Source: Bradyrhizobium zhanjiangense (GTDB lineage Bacteria > Pseudomonadota > Alphaproteobacteria > Rhizobiales > Xanthobacteraceae). Taken from it: DNA of 64,000 nucleotides. The position numbers and the translations under genes were made by a program. Under the pieces are notes generated by a model. The model saw only the letters and a list, made by a program, of their open reading frames with translations, was not told where the DNA came from and searched no databases. The stretch covers positions 5,539,001-5,603,000 of the forward strand of contig NZ_CP022221.1 in NCBI RefSeq assembly GCF_004114935.1. The letters are read 5' to 3'. Below are positions 41,356-49,619 of the stretch, piece by piece (positions within the stretch are counted from its first letter, which is position 1; each line of letters starts with the position of its first letter).

Positions 41356-42177
41356 TCAGAAGCACAGCGTGGTGACGAGCTTGCCCTGCTTGTCCTTGAT
41401 GGCATAGGGGCAGCGAATGCGCTCCAGCGCCTTCTTGGCGTCATCGTCGCCGAGCGCTGCGGCGCGCTCGTAATAGGCTTTGGCGGCATCCTTGTCCTTC
41501 GGCCCGCCGCGGCCGCCTTCCGCGAAGGCGCCCATCCGCTCCAGCGCGCCGGGATGGTTTTGAGCCGCGGCCTTCTCGAACAGCGCGCGCGCCGCGGCGT
41601 CGTCCCTCTCCCCGCCATTGCCGCTCGCAAGCATCAGGCCGAGCTGGTACTGCGCCTCCGCATTGGTCTCGGCGGCCCTGCCGAGCAGCGCGCGCGCCTG
41701 CGCGGGATCGGCCGGCGCAGCGCCACCTGCGCCTCCGAGCGCGGCGAGATTGCTGACGCCGCGGGGATTGCCTGATTGCGCCGCCTTCTCGAACAGCTTG
41801 CGCGCTTGTGCTTCGTCCTTCGCAACGCCGGAGCCGGTGCCATAGGCGACGCCGAGCTCGACCATCGCAGAGCTCGATCCCTTGTCGGCAGCCTTGCGCC
41901 AGGCGGCGATCGCCTCGCTCGTCTGCCGGTTGGCGGCATAGGCGCGGCCGAGCGCGAACATCGCCCTGCGCGAGGAGGAGGCGGCCTGCCTGCAGAACTT
42001 GATGGCGGTCGCGACGTCGGAGGAAGCTATCTCCGTCACGCCCTTCACGTCGGCCGGCTTGTCGGGATCGCTGGGATCGGCCGCCACCCGGTCGCACAGG
42101 ACGAGATCAGCCGATTGCGCCTGCGCCGCCAAGGGCGCGGCGAGCGCGAAGAGGATGGCAAGGAGGTAAGTCCGCAT
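41356..42177 (-). CDS. Secreted Sel1-type repeat protein
   Basis: A 273-residue protein with an N-terminal signal peptide (MRTYLLAILFALAAPLAAQA) and four to five Sel1-like helical repeats (about 65-245), each with the A-x-x-x-L-G-x-x-Y pattern: AMFALGRAYAANRQTSEA, AMVELGVAYGTGSGVAKDEA, AQYQLGLMLASGNGGERDDA and ALERMGAFAEGGRGGPKDKDAA. Sel1 repeats bind proteins. It is likely periplasmic. The region after the last repeat carries two cysteines. It precedes the ModA-like gene on the opposite reading of the same strand. Confidence 0.8.
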   Translation of the reverse strand: MRTYLLAILFALAAPLAAQAQSADLVLCDRVAADPSDPDKPADVKGVTEIASSDVATAIKFCRQAASSSRRAMFALGRAYAANRQTSEAIAAWRKAADKGSSSAMVELGVAYGTGSGVAKDEAQARKLFEKAAQSGNPRGVSNLAALGGAGGAAPADPAQARALLGRAAETNAEAQYQLGLMLASGNGGERDDAAARALFEKAAAQNHPGALERMGAFAEGGRGGPKDKDAAKAYYERAAALGDDDAKKALERIRCPYAIKDKQGKLVTTLCF

Positions 42178-42209
42178 GGTCGTCACGTTGCGTCCCCGCC
42201 CCGGCAAAT

Positions 42210-42899
42210 TCAAGGCTCGAGTCCCGATTGGCGCAGCACGGGCACGACCTCCGGCGAGGCCAGATAGCGCAGCAGCCTGTCGGCGGCCTCGGCGTGTGTC
42301 GCATTCGTCATGCGGCCGGCGGAGAACACGGCCGGCGTCTGCAAATCATGCGGGATCGGGCCGACGACCTCGATGCCGCCAACCTGCTTCAGCTCGCTGA
42401 TCTGCTGTACGGCGAGATCAGCCTCGCCGTTGACGAGCCGCTCCGCCGTAAAGCCCTGCTGCACGATGGTGGCCTTGGCGTTGATCTCGACCGCGATGCC
42501 CAATCGCTGGATCAACTGGGCAAAGTAGATTCCGCTGGCGCCGAGCCGCGAATAGGCGACGGATCGCGCCGCAAGCAGCGTTGCGCGCAACGCGGCTTCG
42601 CTGGTGATGTCGGGATGCGCCTGCCCTGCCCGCACGGCAATGCCGACGTAGGAACGTGCGAGGTCAGCCGCGCTGTCGGCGACCACGCGGCCCTCACCGA
42701 TCACCGCGTCGAGCCCCTCGCGGGTGAGGATGACGAGATCGGCCGCCTCGCCATCGCGGAGCCGTTTCAGCAGCGCCTGGGTCGGCGCGAAATCGGCGTC
42801 GATGCGCACGCCCGTCGCAGCTTCATACGCAGACGACAGGCTGCGCATCGCACCCATCAGGCCGAGCGTCGAGAGCATGCGAATGTTGTCCAAATGCAA
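42210..42899 (-). CDS. ModA-like substrate-binding protein without signal peptide
   Basis: A 229-residue protein resembling the periplasmic molybdate-binding fold: STLGLMGAMRSLSSAYEAATG, ADLVILTREGLDAVIGEGRVV, SRLGASGIYFAQLIQRLG and TAERLVNGEADLAVQQISELKQV. No signal peptide is visible at the N-terminus, so it may act in the cytoplasm. No ModB or ModC genes are nearby. The ligand is unknown. It sits between the Sel1-type gene and the second GrlR-like gene. Confidence 0.75.
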   Translation of the reverse strand: MHLDNIRMLSTLGLMGAMRSLSSAYEAATGVRIDADFAPTQALLKRLRDGEAADLVILTREGLDAVIGEGRVVADSAADLARSYVGIAVRAGQAHPDITSEAALRATLLAARSVAYSRLGASGIYFAQLIQRLGIAVEINAKATIVQQGFTAERLVNGEADLAVQQISELKQVGGIEVVGPIPHDLQTPAVFSAGRMTNATHAEAADRLLRYLASPEVVPVLRQSGLEP

Positions 42900-42911
42900 T
42901 TCCTGTCGCGA

Positions 42912-43613
42912 TCAGGCGCGGTGCAGCAGCTTGAGCGCAGCGGTCAGGCGTAGGCTGCGCTTGCCGGCGAGCGCCGTTGCCTCCAGCACCGCCTCTTCCG
43001 CGTCATAGCGGCCGGAGAAACCGATGCCGACCTCGTGGCCGCCGAAGATCGGATCGTCTTTGGCCGGCGTGTGCTCCTGATTGAGGATCTGGCCTTTCCA
43101 GCGGCCCTTCGCGGCGGTGTAGCTGCCGAGATAGTAGAACGCCGCATCGCCGCCGAGGATGCGGCCCTGGTTGAGCAGCATCACGCCGGTGAGGCCGCCA
43201 TCGAGGCCGTCGAGCATGCGCAGATGAATCGAATAGAGGCCATCGGCGATCCCGGCCTCACCAACGCCGCCGACGATCGGCACCTCGTCTTCGGTGATCG
43301 GCGTCATCAGCGACTGGAAGGGTACGCCCGGCAGCTCTTTCAGCTCGCCCTTGAAGCGATAGAGATCGCCATCGGCCCAGCCCTTCGCGATCAAGGTCGC
43401 ATCGTCGGTGCCGGCCATGGCGCGGTAGTTGGGATCGGGGTTATGGCGGACGGTCTTGATCACGACGTCGACGCCGCTGTCGGTCTTGTCGTAGGTGCCG
43501 ATATGGGCGAAGGCCGAATTGCCGCCGAGCATCTTGCCATTGCCGGCATGCATCACGCTCCGGCCGACCGCGTCGCCGAGCTGAAATCTCACCTTGTAGA
43601 AGCCTTCAAACAC
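42912..43613 (-). CDS. GrlR-like protein, paralogue
   Basis: Second two-domain GrlR-like protein of about 233 residues: VFEGFYKVRFQLGDAVGRSVMH, GKMLGGNSAFAHIGTY and, in the second half, GRILGGDAAFYYLGSY, ending LAGKRSLRLTAALKLLHRA. It clearly resembles the protein at 40179 along its whole length. GTG 43613 lines up with the other protein's start; an upstream start at 43670 is possible. It is next to the ModA-like gene and about 200 bases from glnII. Function unknown. Confidence 0.75.
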   Translation of the reverse strand: MFEGFYKVRFQLGDAVGRSVMHAGNGKMLGGNSAFAHIGTYDKTDSGVDVVIKTVRHNPDPNYRAMAGTDDATLIAKGWADGDLYRFKGELKELPGVPFQSLMTPITEDEVPIVGGVGEAGIADGLYSIHLRMLDGLDGGLTGVMLLNQGRILGGDAAFYYLGSYTAAKGRWKGQILNQEHTPAKDDPIFGGHEVGIGFSGRYDAEEAVLEATALAGKRSLRLTAALKLLHRA

Positions 43614-43730
43614 CCGCCGTGTCCCCGGCCCTGCGCGCATCCGGGGGCACTCTCCCGCATTCGAACGCAATCGACAAGCTTCGCGCGGGAAGAGGCCGGC
43701 GGGTCACAGGAACAGCTGCCATCAGAATGC

Positions 43731-43766
43731 AAAAATCCGCCGGAGCCTTGCAGCTCCGGCGGATTT
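43731..43766 (-). terminator. Terminator of glnII
   Basis: A 14-bp perfect stem, AAATCCGCCGGAGC and its complement around a 6-base loop, with a five-T run on the minus strand. It lies 44 bases downstream of the glnII stop. Strong rho-independent terminator by structure. Confidence 0.85.
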
Positions 43767-43810
43767 GAGACCAACCCGGGCCAGCCCCCCAGGCCCGGGC
43801 CGGGAGGATC

Positions 43811-44845
43811 TTAGGCCGCGGCCTTCTTGTCGGTCGGCACGGACGCGATCGTCTTCAGGATCTGCGAAGCGATCTGGTAGGGGTCGCCTTGCGAGTTCGG
43901 ACGGCGGTCTTCCAGATAGCCCTTGTAGCCGTTGTTGACGAAGGAGTGCGGAACGCGGATCGAAGCGCCGCGGTCGGCCACGCCGTAGCTGAACTTGTTC
44001 CAGGGCGCGGTCTCGTGCTTGCCGGTCAGACGCTTGTCGTTGTCCGGGCCGTAGACGGCGATGTGGTCCATCAGGTTCTTCTCGAAGGCCGCCATCAGCG
44101 CCTCGAAATACTCCTTGCCGCCGACTTCGCGCATATAGGCGGTCGAGAAGTTGGCATGCATGCCCGAGCCGTTCCAGTCGGTGTCGCCGAGCGGCTTGCA
44201 GTGGAACTCGATGTCGATGCCGTACTTCTCGGTGAGGCGCAGCATCAGGTAGCGAGCCATCCACATCTGGTCGGCAGCGGTCTTGGAGCCCTTGCCGAAG
44301 ATCTGGAATTCCCACTGACCCTTGGCGACTTCCGCGTTGATGCCTTCATGGTTGATGCCGGCAGCGAGGCAGAGGTCGAGATGCTCTTCGACGATCTTGC
44401 GGGCGACGTCGCCGACATTCGAGTAGCCGACGCCGGTGTAGTACGGACCCTGCGGGGCCGGATAGCCGGCAGTCGGGAAGCCGAGCGGGCGGCCGTCCTT
44501 GTAGAAGAAGTATTCCTGCTCGAAGCCGAACCAGGCGCCGGCGTCGTCGAGGATGGTGGCGCGCTTGTTTGACGGATGCGGGGTCTTGCCATCGGGCATC
44601 ATGACTTCGCACATCACAAGCACGCCATTGGTGCGCGCGGCGTCCGGGAAAACGGCGACCGGCTTCAGCACGCAATCGGAGCTATGACCTTCGGCCTGCT
44701 GGGTGGAGGAGCCATCGAAGCCCCAGAGCGGAAGCTGCTCGAGCGCCGGGAACGACGCGAATTCCTTGATCTGAGTTTTGCCGCGCAAATTCGGAGTCGG
44801 CGTATATCCGTCGAGCCAAATGTACTCGAGCTTATACTTGGTCAT
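43811..44845 (-). CDS. glnII: Glutamine synthetase type II (GlnII)
   Basis: A 344-residue glutamine synthetase of the eukaryotic-like type II, half the size of GlnA. It begins YKLEYIWLDGYTPTPNLRGKT. The catalytic segments include WGFDGSSTQQAEGHSSDCVL, FGFEQEYFF, INHEGINAEVAKGQWEFQIF and DTDWNGSGMHANFSTAYM, plus GASIRVPH near the end. The enzyme joins ammonium to glutamate using ATP. In Bradyrhizobium glnII is transcribed under nitrogen control from a sigma-54 promoter; a matching promoter lies upstream at 44931. The ATG has GAGAGG five bases upstream. The divergent neighbour is the DUF2735 gene. Confidence 0.97.
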   Translation of the reverse strand: MTKYKLEYIWLDGYTPTPNLRGKTQIKEFASFPALEQLPLWGFDGSSTQQAEGHSSDCVLKPVAVFPDAARTNGVLVMCEVMMPDGKTPHPSNKRATILDDAGAWFGFEQEYFFYKDGRPLGFPTAGYPAPQGPYYTGVGYSNVGDVARKIVEEHLDLCLAAGINHEGINAEVAKGQWEFQIFGKGSKTAADQMWMARYLMLRLTEKYGIDIEFHCKPLGDTDWNGSGMHANFSTAYMREVGGKEYFEALMAAFEKNLMDHIAVYGPDNDKRLTGKHETAPWNKFSYGVADRGASIRVPHSFVNNGYKGYLEDRRPNSQGDPYQIASQILKTIASVPTDKKAAA

Positions 44846-45384
44846 TGAGCCTCTCTGTAGATGATGCGAAAGGTTGGGGGCCCTGGGGTCCCCGCACGTT
44901 TGTACCCGGCCACCATCGGCCGGCCCTCTACAAGCATTTAACGTGCCAAAAGGCCGCACTGCGGGAGGTTTTCCACCGCGGCCGGCGTCGCCCTGGCGCT
45001 GGCTGACCGCCCCCAGCGTCGTGCGTCATAGCCGCGCACCTTCGCGTGAAGCTGCACCGCAAAAACTCCGCGGAAACCGCCCGATTCTGAAGCAGGCGGC
45101 GCAGTGCGGGATATTGCCGATGAAACGCGCATCAACGTCCAGCAACTTTCGTAAAGCCCCACAGCACTGACCAGCAACCTTTGGAATAGCCCAGGCGTTG
45201 ATCACCGACACGCTGCCTTGGGAGATGCAGCAGGCGACCTGCCTATAAATTGGGCGGCAACTGATTTCCTTTTCAGCACTTTCCAATTCGGGGCGCGGGG
45301 CCGATATGGGGATTTCAGTAACCACAATCGAACGAGTCGGGCGCAGCATGGAGGCCAAGGCGCTTCGACCAAGGAGAAATCGTA
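44846..45384. other. Divergent control region of glnII and the DUF2735 gene
   Basis: About 540 bases between two divergent starts with no gene. It holds the sigma-54 promoter of glnII at 44931-44948. No second sigma-54 site for the rightward gene was recognised by eye. NtrC-type elements were not clearly identified. Confidence 0.5.
44931..44948 (-). promoter_or_regulatory. Sigma-54 promoter of glnII
   Basis: Read on the minus strand, TGGCACGTTAAATGCTTG has GG and GC ten bases apart, the -24/-12 rule for RpoN promoters (consensus TGGCACG-N4-TTGCA; one mismatch in the -12 box). It is about 86 bases before the glnII ATG. Nitrogen-controlled expression from such a promoter is established for Bradyrhizobium glnII. 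Upstream NtrC sites were not clearly identified. Confidence 0.75.
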
Positions 45385-45588
45385 ATGATGAACAATGGTC
45401 TGAGTCACGGATCTGCGAAGATCTACCAATTCCCTGCCGGGGGCCGCGCAGCTCTTGGGGGACGCCGCTATGGCGAGACTAGCCTTCCCGCCGATCACGC
45501 TTCGCTTCCCACGAACGTCTCGATCTGCAGCGACAGCTGGTACCACCAGGACGCTGTGGACGAAGCCAAGCCGAAATGGGATCGCTGA
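45385..45588 (+). CDS. DUF2735 family protein
   Basis: A 67-residue protein resembling DUF2735, a rhizobial family often found beside glnII. It has SHGSAKIYQFPAGGRAALGGRRYGET and ends SWYHQDAVDEAKPKW. Start ATG 45385 (or 45388) has AAGGAG about nine bases upstream. Divergent from glnII, about 540 bases apart. The family's function is unknown; the position suggests a link to nitrogen regulation. Terminated by the hairpin at 45643. Confidence 0.82.
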   Translation: MMNNGLSHGSAKIYQFPAGGRAALGGRRYGETSLPADHASLPTNVSICSDSWYHQDAVDEAKPKWDR

Positions 45589-45642
45589 TGCCGGTGGCTG
45601 GTTTGATACCGCCGCGCGCTCGCGAATGCAGGCGGCAGTTTG

Positions 45643-45678
45643 AAAAAGGGTCGAAACCACGGTGTTTCGGCCCTTTTT
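45643..45678. terminator. Bidirectional terminator
   Basis: AAAAAGGG-t-CGAAAC and GTTTCG-g-CCCTTTTT form a stem with one mismatch around a 6-base loop, with T-runs in both directions. It lies between the DUF2735 gene (rightward) and the MliC-like gene (leftward), ending both. Confidence 0.85.
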
Positions 45679-45697
45679 GATTCAGTACAGAAAACGT

Positions 45698-46009
45698 TCA
45701 GATCACCGCGCAGGCCGTCACCGGCCGCTTCAGATGTCTGATCGTGGTGGTCCCGGTCCTGCCGATCGTCAGCGTGATCCCGGCCCTCGAATAGCGCGCG
45801 CCAGAGACCGTCAGCCGCTTGGCAAGCGTCACCGGCTCGCCGTCGATCTGGAGGAAGGCGCGCTTGTCGCCGTCATAAAACCCGATGATGAACTGCGTAC
45901 CATCGGCACAGCGATAGGTCTGGAATGTCTGCGCATCGGCCGGTCGACTATGGAGAATTCCGGCCGACAGCATGGTGATAGCCAAAACAATGGCCTTGTG
46001 TCGGACCAT
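45698..46009 (-). CDS. MliC-like secreted protein (lysozyme inhibitor candidate)
   Basis: A 103-residue secreted protein with a signal peptide (about residues 1-26, ending ADA). The mature part begins QTFQTYRCADGTQFIIGFYDGD and includes AFLQIDGEPVTLAKRLTVSGARYS and an ITLTIGR strand, matching the MliC/PliC fold of c-type lysozyme inhibitors (a conserved Ser/Gly/Tyr loop SGARYS). Two cysteines could form the usual disulfide. It would protect the cell wall from host lysozyme. Inhibitor activity is inferred. Confidence 0.72.
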   Translation of the reverse strand: MVRHKAIVLAITMLSAGILHSRPADAQTFQTYRCADGTQFIIGFYDGDKRAFLQIDGEPVTLAKRLTVSGARYSRAGITLTIGRTGTTTIRHLKRPVTACAVI

Positions 46010-46079
46010 GGTCGCCCCCTGTAATGGACTTTAAGGATGCCGCAGCGCATCCGGTGGAACCATAACCCAAGCTGATCTC

Positions 46080-46823
46080 ATGTCCGACTCCCCTGCCCGC
46101 CACCTCGCCTTGCAAGGCGCCAGCAATTTTCGCGATCTCGGCGGCTATCCAACCACCGACGGCCGCATCACGCGCTGGCGGCACATCTTCCGCTCCAACC
46201 ATCTCGGCCAACTCACCGCAGCCGACATCGAGATCGTCCGCGCGCTGGGGGTGCGAAGCGCATTCGATTTCCGTGGGCTGGAGGAGCGCGCGGCCGGCGT
46301 CTGCGTCATGAACGAGATCACCGTGCACTCGCTGCCGATCGAGCCGACGGTCGTCGCTGCGCTGCGCGCCGAGCTCGCGAGGGGCACGCTGACGGCACCG
46401 GTCGCGCTGGAGCTCATGCGCGAATCCTATCGCAACTACGTTCGCCACAACACGCACAGCTTTCGCGACCTGTTCGGCCATCTCCTGGAAGACCGCGCGC
46501 CGCTCGTGATCCACTGCACTGCAGGCAAGGACCGCACCGGCTTTGCCTGCGCGCTGATCCTGCATGCACTCGGCGTCCCCGATGACGTCATTGCCGAGGA
46601 CTACCTGCTCACCAATCAGCATTACAAGCGCGATGCGACGGCTGCCACCGACCTGCCGGAGGACGTACGCAATGCCATCGGCAGCGTCGAAGCCTCTTAC
46701 CTTGCTGCTGCGTTCGAAGCCGTCGGCAAGGAATACGGCGATATCGAAACCTATTTGCGCGACGGGCTCAAGCTCGGCGCAGCCGAACGGACTGCGCTGA
46801 AGGCGCGTTATCTGCAAGCGTGA
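46080..46823 (+). CDS. Tyrosine-protein phosphatase family (Y_phosphatase3)
   Basis: A 247-residue protein phosphatase-like protein. The P-loop HCTAGKDRTG (145-154) provides the catalytic C146 and R152, and NFRDLGGY (16-23) is the typical early motif of the Y_phosphatase3 group. GVRSAFDFRGLEER forms the second conserved strand. Members dephosphorylate phosphotyrosine or phosphoinositides. The gene starts with ATG 46080 and lies divergent from the MliC-like gene. No kinase nearby. Confidence 0.92.
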   Translation: MSDSPARHLALQGASNFRDLGGYPTTDGRITRWRHIFRSNHLGQLTAADIEIVRALGVRSAFDFRGLEERAAGVCVMNEITVHSLPIEPTVVAALRAELARGTLTAPVALELMRESYRNYVRHNTHSFRDLFGHLLEDRAPLVIHCTAGKDRTGFACALILHALGVPDDVIAEDYLLTNQHYKRDATAATDLPEDVRNAIGSVEASYLAAAFEAVGKEYGDIETYLRDGLKLGAAERTALKARYLQA

Positions 46824-46838
46824 TCCGCGGCGGACGCC

Positions 46839-47558
46839 TCAGGCCGTCAGCCCTATGGCCTTGATCATCGCGCTCTTGAGGGCCAAGGAGATCTGCTGGG
46901 TGCTCCAATCGCTTTGGTGCAGCTTGTCAGGATCACCTGGGTCCAGCAATTGCTCGAACGAAACGTTGTTTTGCACGTGCCAATGCCGCATCAGTGCCCA
47001 ACGCTGAAACAGATTCACCTCGGCCTCATTGGCAGCATCGCGGATCAGCCGGACCATCTTGTCCGAAAGCTCAGCACGGTCGTCCCAGAGCATCTTCGTC
47101 ACATATTGCGGATCAATCAGCAGAACCTCGAAACCGCGAGCGCGCAATTGCGCCAGGCCCTTCCTGATATTCCCGGCAACAGCGTCCACGTCGTACTGGT
47201 CGTTGTGAAAGACCGCGTTCGTTCCAACCTGCCAGATGACCAGTGCCGGATCATCATGAAAGATATCGGCCTCAAAGCGTACGAGCTCTTCGTTTGCCTC
47301 TTCTCCGCCCTTGCCGCGGTTCAGCACATCAATCCGAATGTCCGGCCGGTGGACGACGTCCTTGAAGTATTGCCGTAGATACATCTCCAACCGATAGGGA
47401 TACGGCACAACATCGGCTCGTCCGGCTGTTGATGACGACCCCATGGCTACGATGCGAACGGGACCCTTCCCGTCCAGAGCCTGCCGGAGCCGCATCAGCG
47501 GATATTTTAAGTCGACGATCGCAGCGGGAAATTCGATGGTTGGCAAATTGTCGGACAT
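46839..47558 (-). CDS. SGNH/GDSL-type hydrolase
   Basis: A 239-residue hydrolase of the SGNH superfamily. GSSSTAG (about 39-45) supplies the block I serine, NRGKGGEE the block II glycine, WQVGTNAVFHND the block III asparagine region and DPDKLHQSDW the D-x-x-H end with the catalytic histidine. ATG 47558 has AGGAGG seven bases upstream, better than the start 60 bases earlier. No signal peptide, so cytoplasmic. Likely an esterase or acetyl-transfer type enzyme; substrate unknown. Divergent from the SDR gene. Confidence 0.85.
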   Translation of the reverse strand: MSDNLPTIEFPAAIVDLKYPLMRLRQALDGKGPVRIVAMGSSSTAGRADVVPYPYRLEMYLRQYFKDVVHRPDIRIDVLNRGKGGEEANEELVRFEADIFHDDPALVIWQVGTNAVFHNDQYDVDAVAGNIRKGLAQLRARGFEVLLIDPQYVTKMLWDDRAELSDKMVRLIRDAANEAEVNLFQRWALMRHWHVQNNVSFEQLLDPGDPDKLHQSDWSTQQISLALKSAMIKAIGLTA

Positions 47559-47677
47559 GAACAACCTCCTCACCGATCTAAAGTTGTAACTATAGCCCAG
47601 CCTTGAAGCTGCCGCCATTGCAAGTCCAATTCGCTGGACGCAATAGTCGCCGGCAAAGCGAAACCACGGAGAGCACC

Positions 47678-48358
47678 GTGCAAGGAAAAGTCATTGTCGT
47701 GACCGGCGCGCTTGGAGCGCTGGGCAAGGTGGTCGCCGAGACGGCGCGGGCACGCGGCGCGCGCGTGGCCGGCATCGATTACGCGCCATCGCAAGCCCCC
47801 GCAAAGCCTGAAAACATCGAGATTGGCGGCGTCGACCTGTCCGATGCGGCGCAGGCGAAGACGGCGATCGAGGCCGCGGCAAAGCACTTCGGCAAGCTCG
47901 ATGCACTGATCAACATCGTGGGCGGCTTCGCCTTCGAGACCGTCGGCGACGGCGACACCGCGACGTGGCAGCGTCTGCATGCGCTGAATGTCCTGACCAC
48001 ACTCAACACCTCGCGGGCGGCGCTGCCGTATCTCGCCGCCTCCAAGGCCGGCCGCATCGTCAACATCGGCGCCATGGGTGCGCTCCAGGCCGGCTCCGGC
48101 ATGGGCCCTTATGCGGCGTCGAAGGCAAGCGTGCATCGCCTCACCGAGGCGCTTGCCAACGAGTGGAAGGGCAAGGTGACCGTCAACGCCGTGCTGCCGT
48201 CGATCATCGACACCAGGGCCAACCGCGCCGACATGCCGAAAGCGGACTTCTCCAAATGGGTGACGCCGCAGGAGCTCGCCGAAGTCATCCTGTTTCTCGC
48301 CAGCGACGCCGCGAGCGGCGTCACCGGAGCGCTGATCCCGGTCGGCGGACGGGTGTAG
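47678..48358 (+). CDS. Short-chain dehydrogenase/reductase
   Basis: A 226-residue Rossmann-fold oxidoreductase. The TGALGALG loop is at residues 9-16 (G10, G13, G16), NIVGG is the adenine-ring loop and Y145-x-x-x-K149 (YAASK) is the catalytic pair. A serine expected before the tyrosine is replaced in NIGAMG, so the active site may be modified. GTG 47678 with GGAGAG five bases upstream; an earlier frame from 47603 lacks one. Substrate unknown. Confidence 0.9.
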   Translation: MQGKVIVVTGALGALGKVVAETARARGARVAGIDYAPSQAPAKPENIEIGGVDLSDAAQAKTAIEAAAKHFGKLDALINIVGGFAFETVGDGDTATWQRLHALNVLTTLNTSRAALPYLAASKAGRIVNIGAMGALQAGSGMGPYAASKASVHRLTEALANEWKGKVTVNAVLPSIIDTRANRADMPKADFSKWVTPQELAEVILFLASDAASGVTGALIPVGGRV

Positions 48359-48464
48359 GCGTATCGCGCTCCGAATCTCTGCCAGACAGCCCTGATTCAA
48401 TCGGAGCCGAGAAGGCTCTAAACTGCCTGCAACTGATTCTCCGATCGGACATCACACTCGGAAC

Positions 48465-49157
48465 TTGTCTTTGGAAACCGCGCTCTATCTGCCCGTCAAA
48501 CGCTTCCTCGAAGAGCTCGGCTTCACCGTGAAGGGCGAGATCGGCGGCTGCGATCTCGTGGGCCTCAGCGCCGGCGATCCACCTGTCGTGGTGATCGGCG
48601 AGCTCAAGCTCGCCTTCAATCTCGAGCTGATCCTCCAGGCGGTCGACCGCGCGCCGGCCGGCGACGAGATCTGGATCGCCGCAAGAATGTCGGCCCGCGG
48701 CAAAGGGCGTGAGAGCGATGCGCGCTACCGCAATCTCTGCCGCCGGCTCGGCTTCGGCATGCTCGGGGTGACCGATCGCGGCCAGGTCGAGGTGCTGGTG
48801 AAGCCGCCGACGGCGGCGCCGCGCCGCGAGCCGAAGATTCGCTCGCGGCTCGTCGCCGAACATCAGCGCCGCCAAGGCGATCCCGTGCTCGGCGGCAGCA
48901 CCCGTTCGCCGATCATGACGGCCTATCGGCAGCAGGCGCTGGCCTGCGCCTCGGCGCTCGCCGAAGGCCCGCGGCGAGTGAGCGAGTTGCGCGAACGCTG
49001 TCCCGATGCCGGTAAGATCTTGCTTAACAATGTGTACGGCTGGTTCGAGCGTGCTGAGCGGGGAATTTACGGGCTCACCGAAGCCGGGCACGCGGCACTG
49101 AAACGCTGGCCACAGCAAGGGATTGAAGTCGGTGCAGGTGTCGCGGCACCGCCCTGA
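48465..49157 (+). CDS. DUF2161 protein, PD-(D/E)xK nuclease-like
   Basis: A 230-residue protein resembling DUF2161. The N-terminal half, MSLETALYLPVKRFLEELGF, GGCDLVGLSAGDPPVVVIGELKLAF and LQAVDRAPAGDEIWIAA, has the D...E-x-K pattern of PD-(D/E)xK nucleases. A C-terminal winged-helix segment (about 155-215: RRVSELRERCPDAGKILLNN, RGIYGLTEAG) may bind DNA. The start is TTG at 48465. The family is labelled as a phosphodiesterase-type nuclease in some databases. Role unknown; DNA repair is a guess. Confidence 0.8.
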   Translation: MSLETALYLPVKRFLEELGFTVKGEIGGCDLVGLSAGDPPVVVIGELKLAFNLELILQAVDRAPAGDEIWIAARMSARGKGRESDARYRNLCRRLGFGMLGVTDRGQVEVLVKPPTAAPRREPKIRSRLVAEHQRRQGDPVLGGSTRSPIMTAYRQQALACASALAEGPRRVSELRERCPDAGKILLNNVYGWFERAERGIYGLTEAGHAALKRWPQQGIEVGAGVAAPP

Positions 49158-49252
49158 CACCCGACCGGTGCATAGCTGAGATGTCACACCGATTCCATAT
49201 TGCAATGCAACATTGGCGGCACTAGGTATCCCGGCATCAAAACGAGGCCGTT

Positions 49253-49558
49253 ATGAGCGCAGACTGGAATACCAAATATGGCACGCGGCGCGTGCGTCAC
49301 GATCCGCCTACCCTGGACGAGGCGATCTTCGCCGCCGTCGGCATCACCGACGACCAGGAGCAGCAGGCCGAGATCGCGGCAGCGCTGATGGGCATGCCGC
49401 TCGATGTCGTGCAGGCCGAGGTCAAGAAGCAGGCCCGCACCAACAGCCGCATCACCGCAACCCGCGTGATTGCCGGCGAACAGGGCGCGCAGCGCTCCGT
49501 GGTGGTCGAGCGCCGCGTCGTCCGCCGCTTCGGCAACGACAAGCGCACCGGCACCTGA
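49253..49558 (+). CDS. Small conserved-looking protein (101 aa)
   Basis: A 101-residue soluble protein with an acidic first half (DPPTLDEAIFAAVGITDDQEQQAEIAAALMG) and a basic C-terminus (VVVERRVVRRFGNDKRTG). ATG 49253 has GAGG six bases upstream, good support. Probably helical throughout, no membrane helix. I do not recognise a named family. The strong terminator at 49585 follows it. Confidence 0.7.
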   Translation: MSADWNTKYGTRRVRHDPPTLDEAIFAAVGITDDQEQQAEIAAALMGMPLDVVQAEVKKQARTNSRITATRVIAGEQGAQRSVVVERRVVRRFGNDKRTGT

Positions 49559-49584
49559 GCGCTCATTTCACTAACTAGAATACG

Positions 49585-49618
49585 AAAGCGGACCGGCCTT
49601 GCCGGTCCGCTTTTTTGT
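49585..49618. terminator. Strong rho-independent terminator
   Basis: GCGGACCGGC and GCCGGTCCGC form a perfect 10-bp stem around a 3-base loop, followed by TTTTTT on the plus strand. It ends the 49253 gene and lies just before the convergent GNAT gene end at 49620. Confidence 0.9.
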
Positions 49619-49619
49619 T

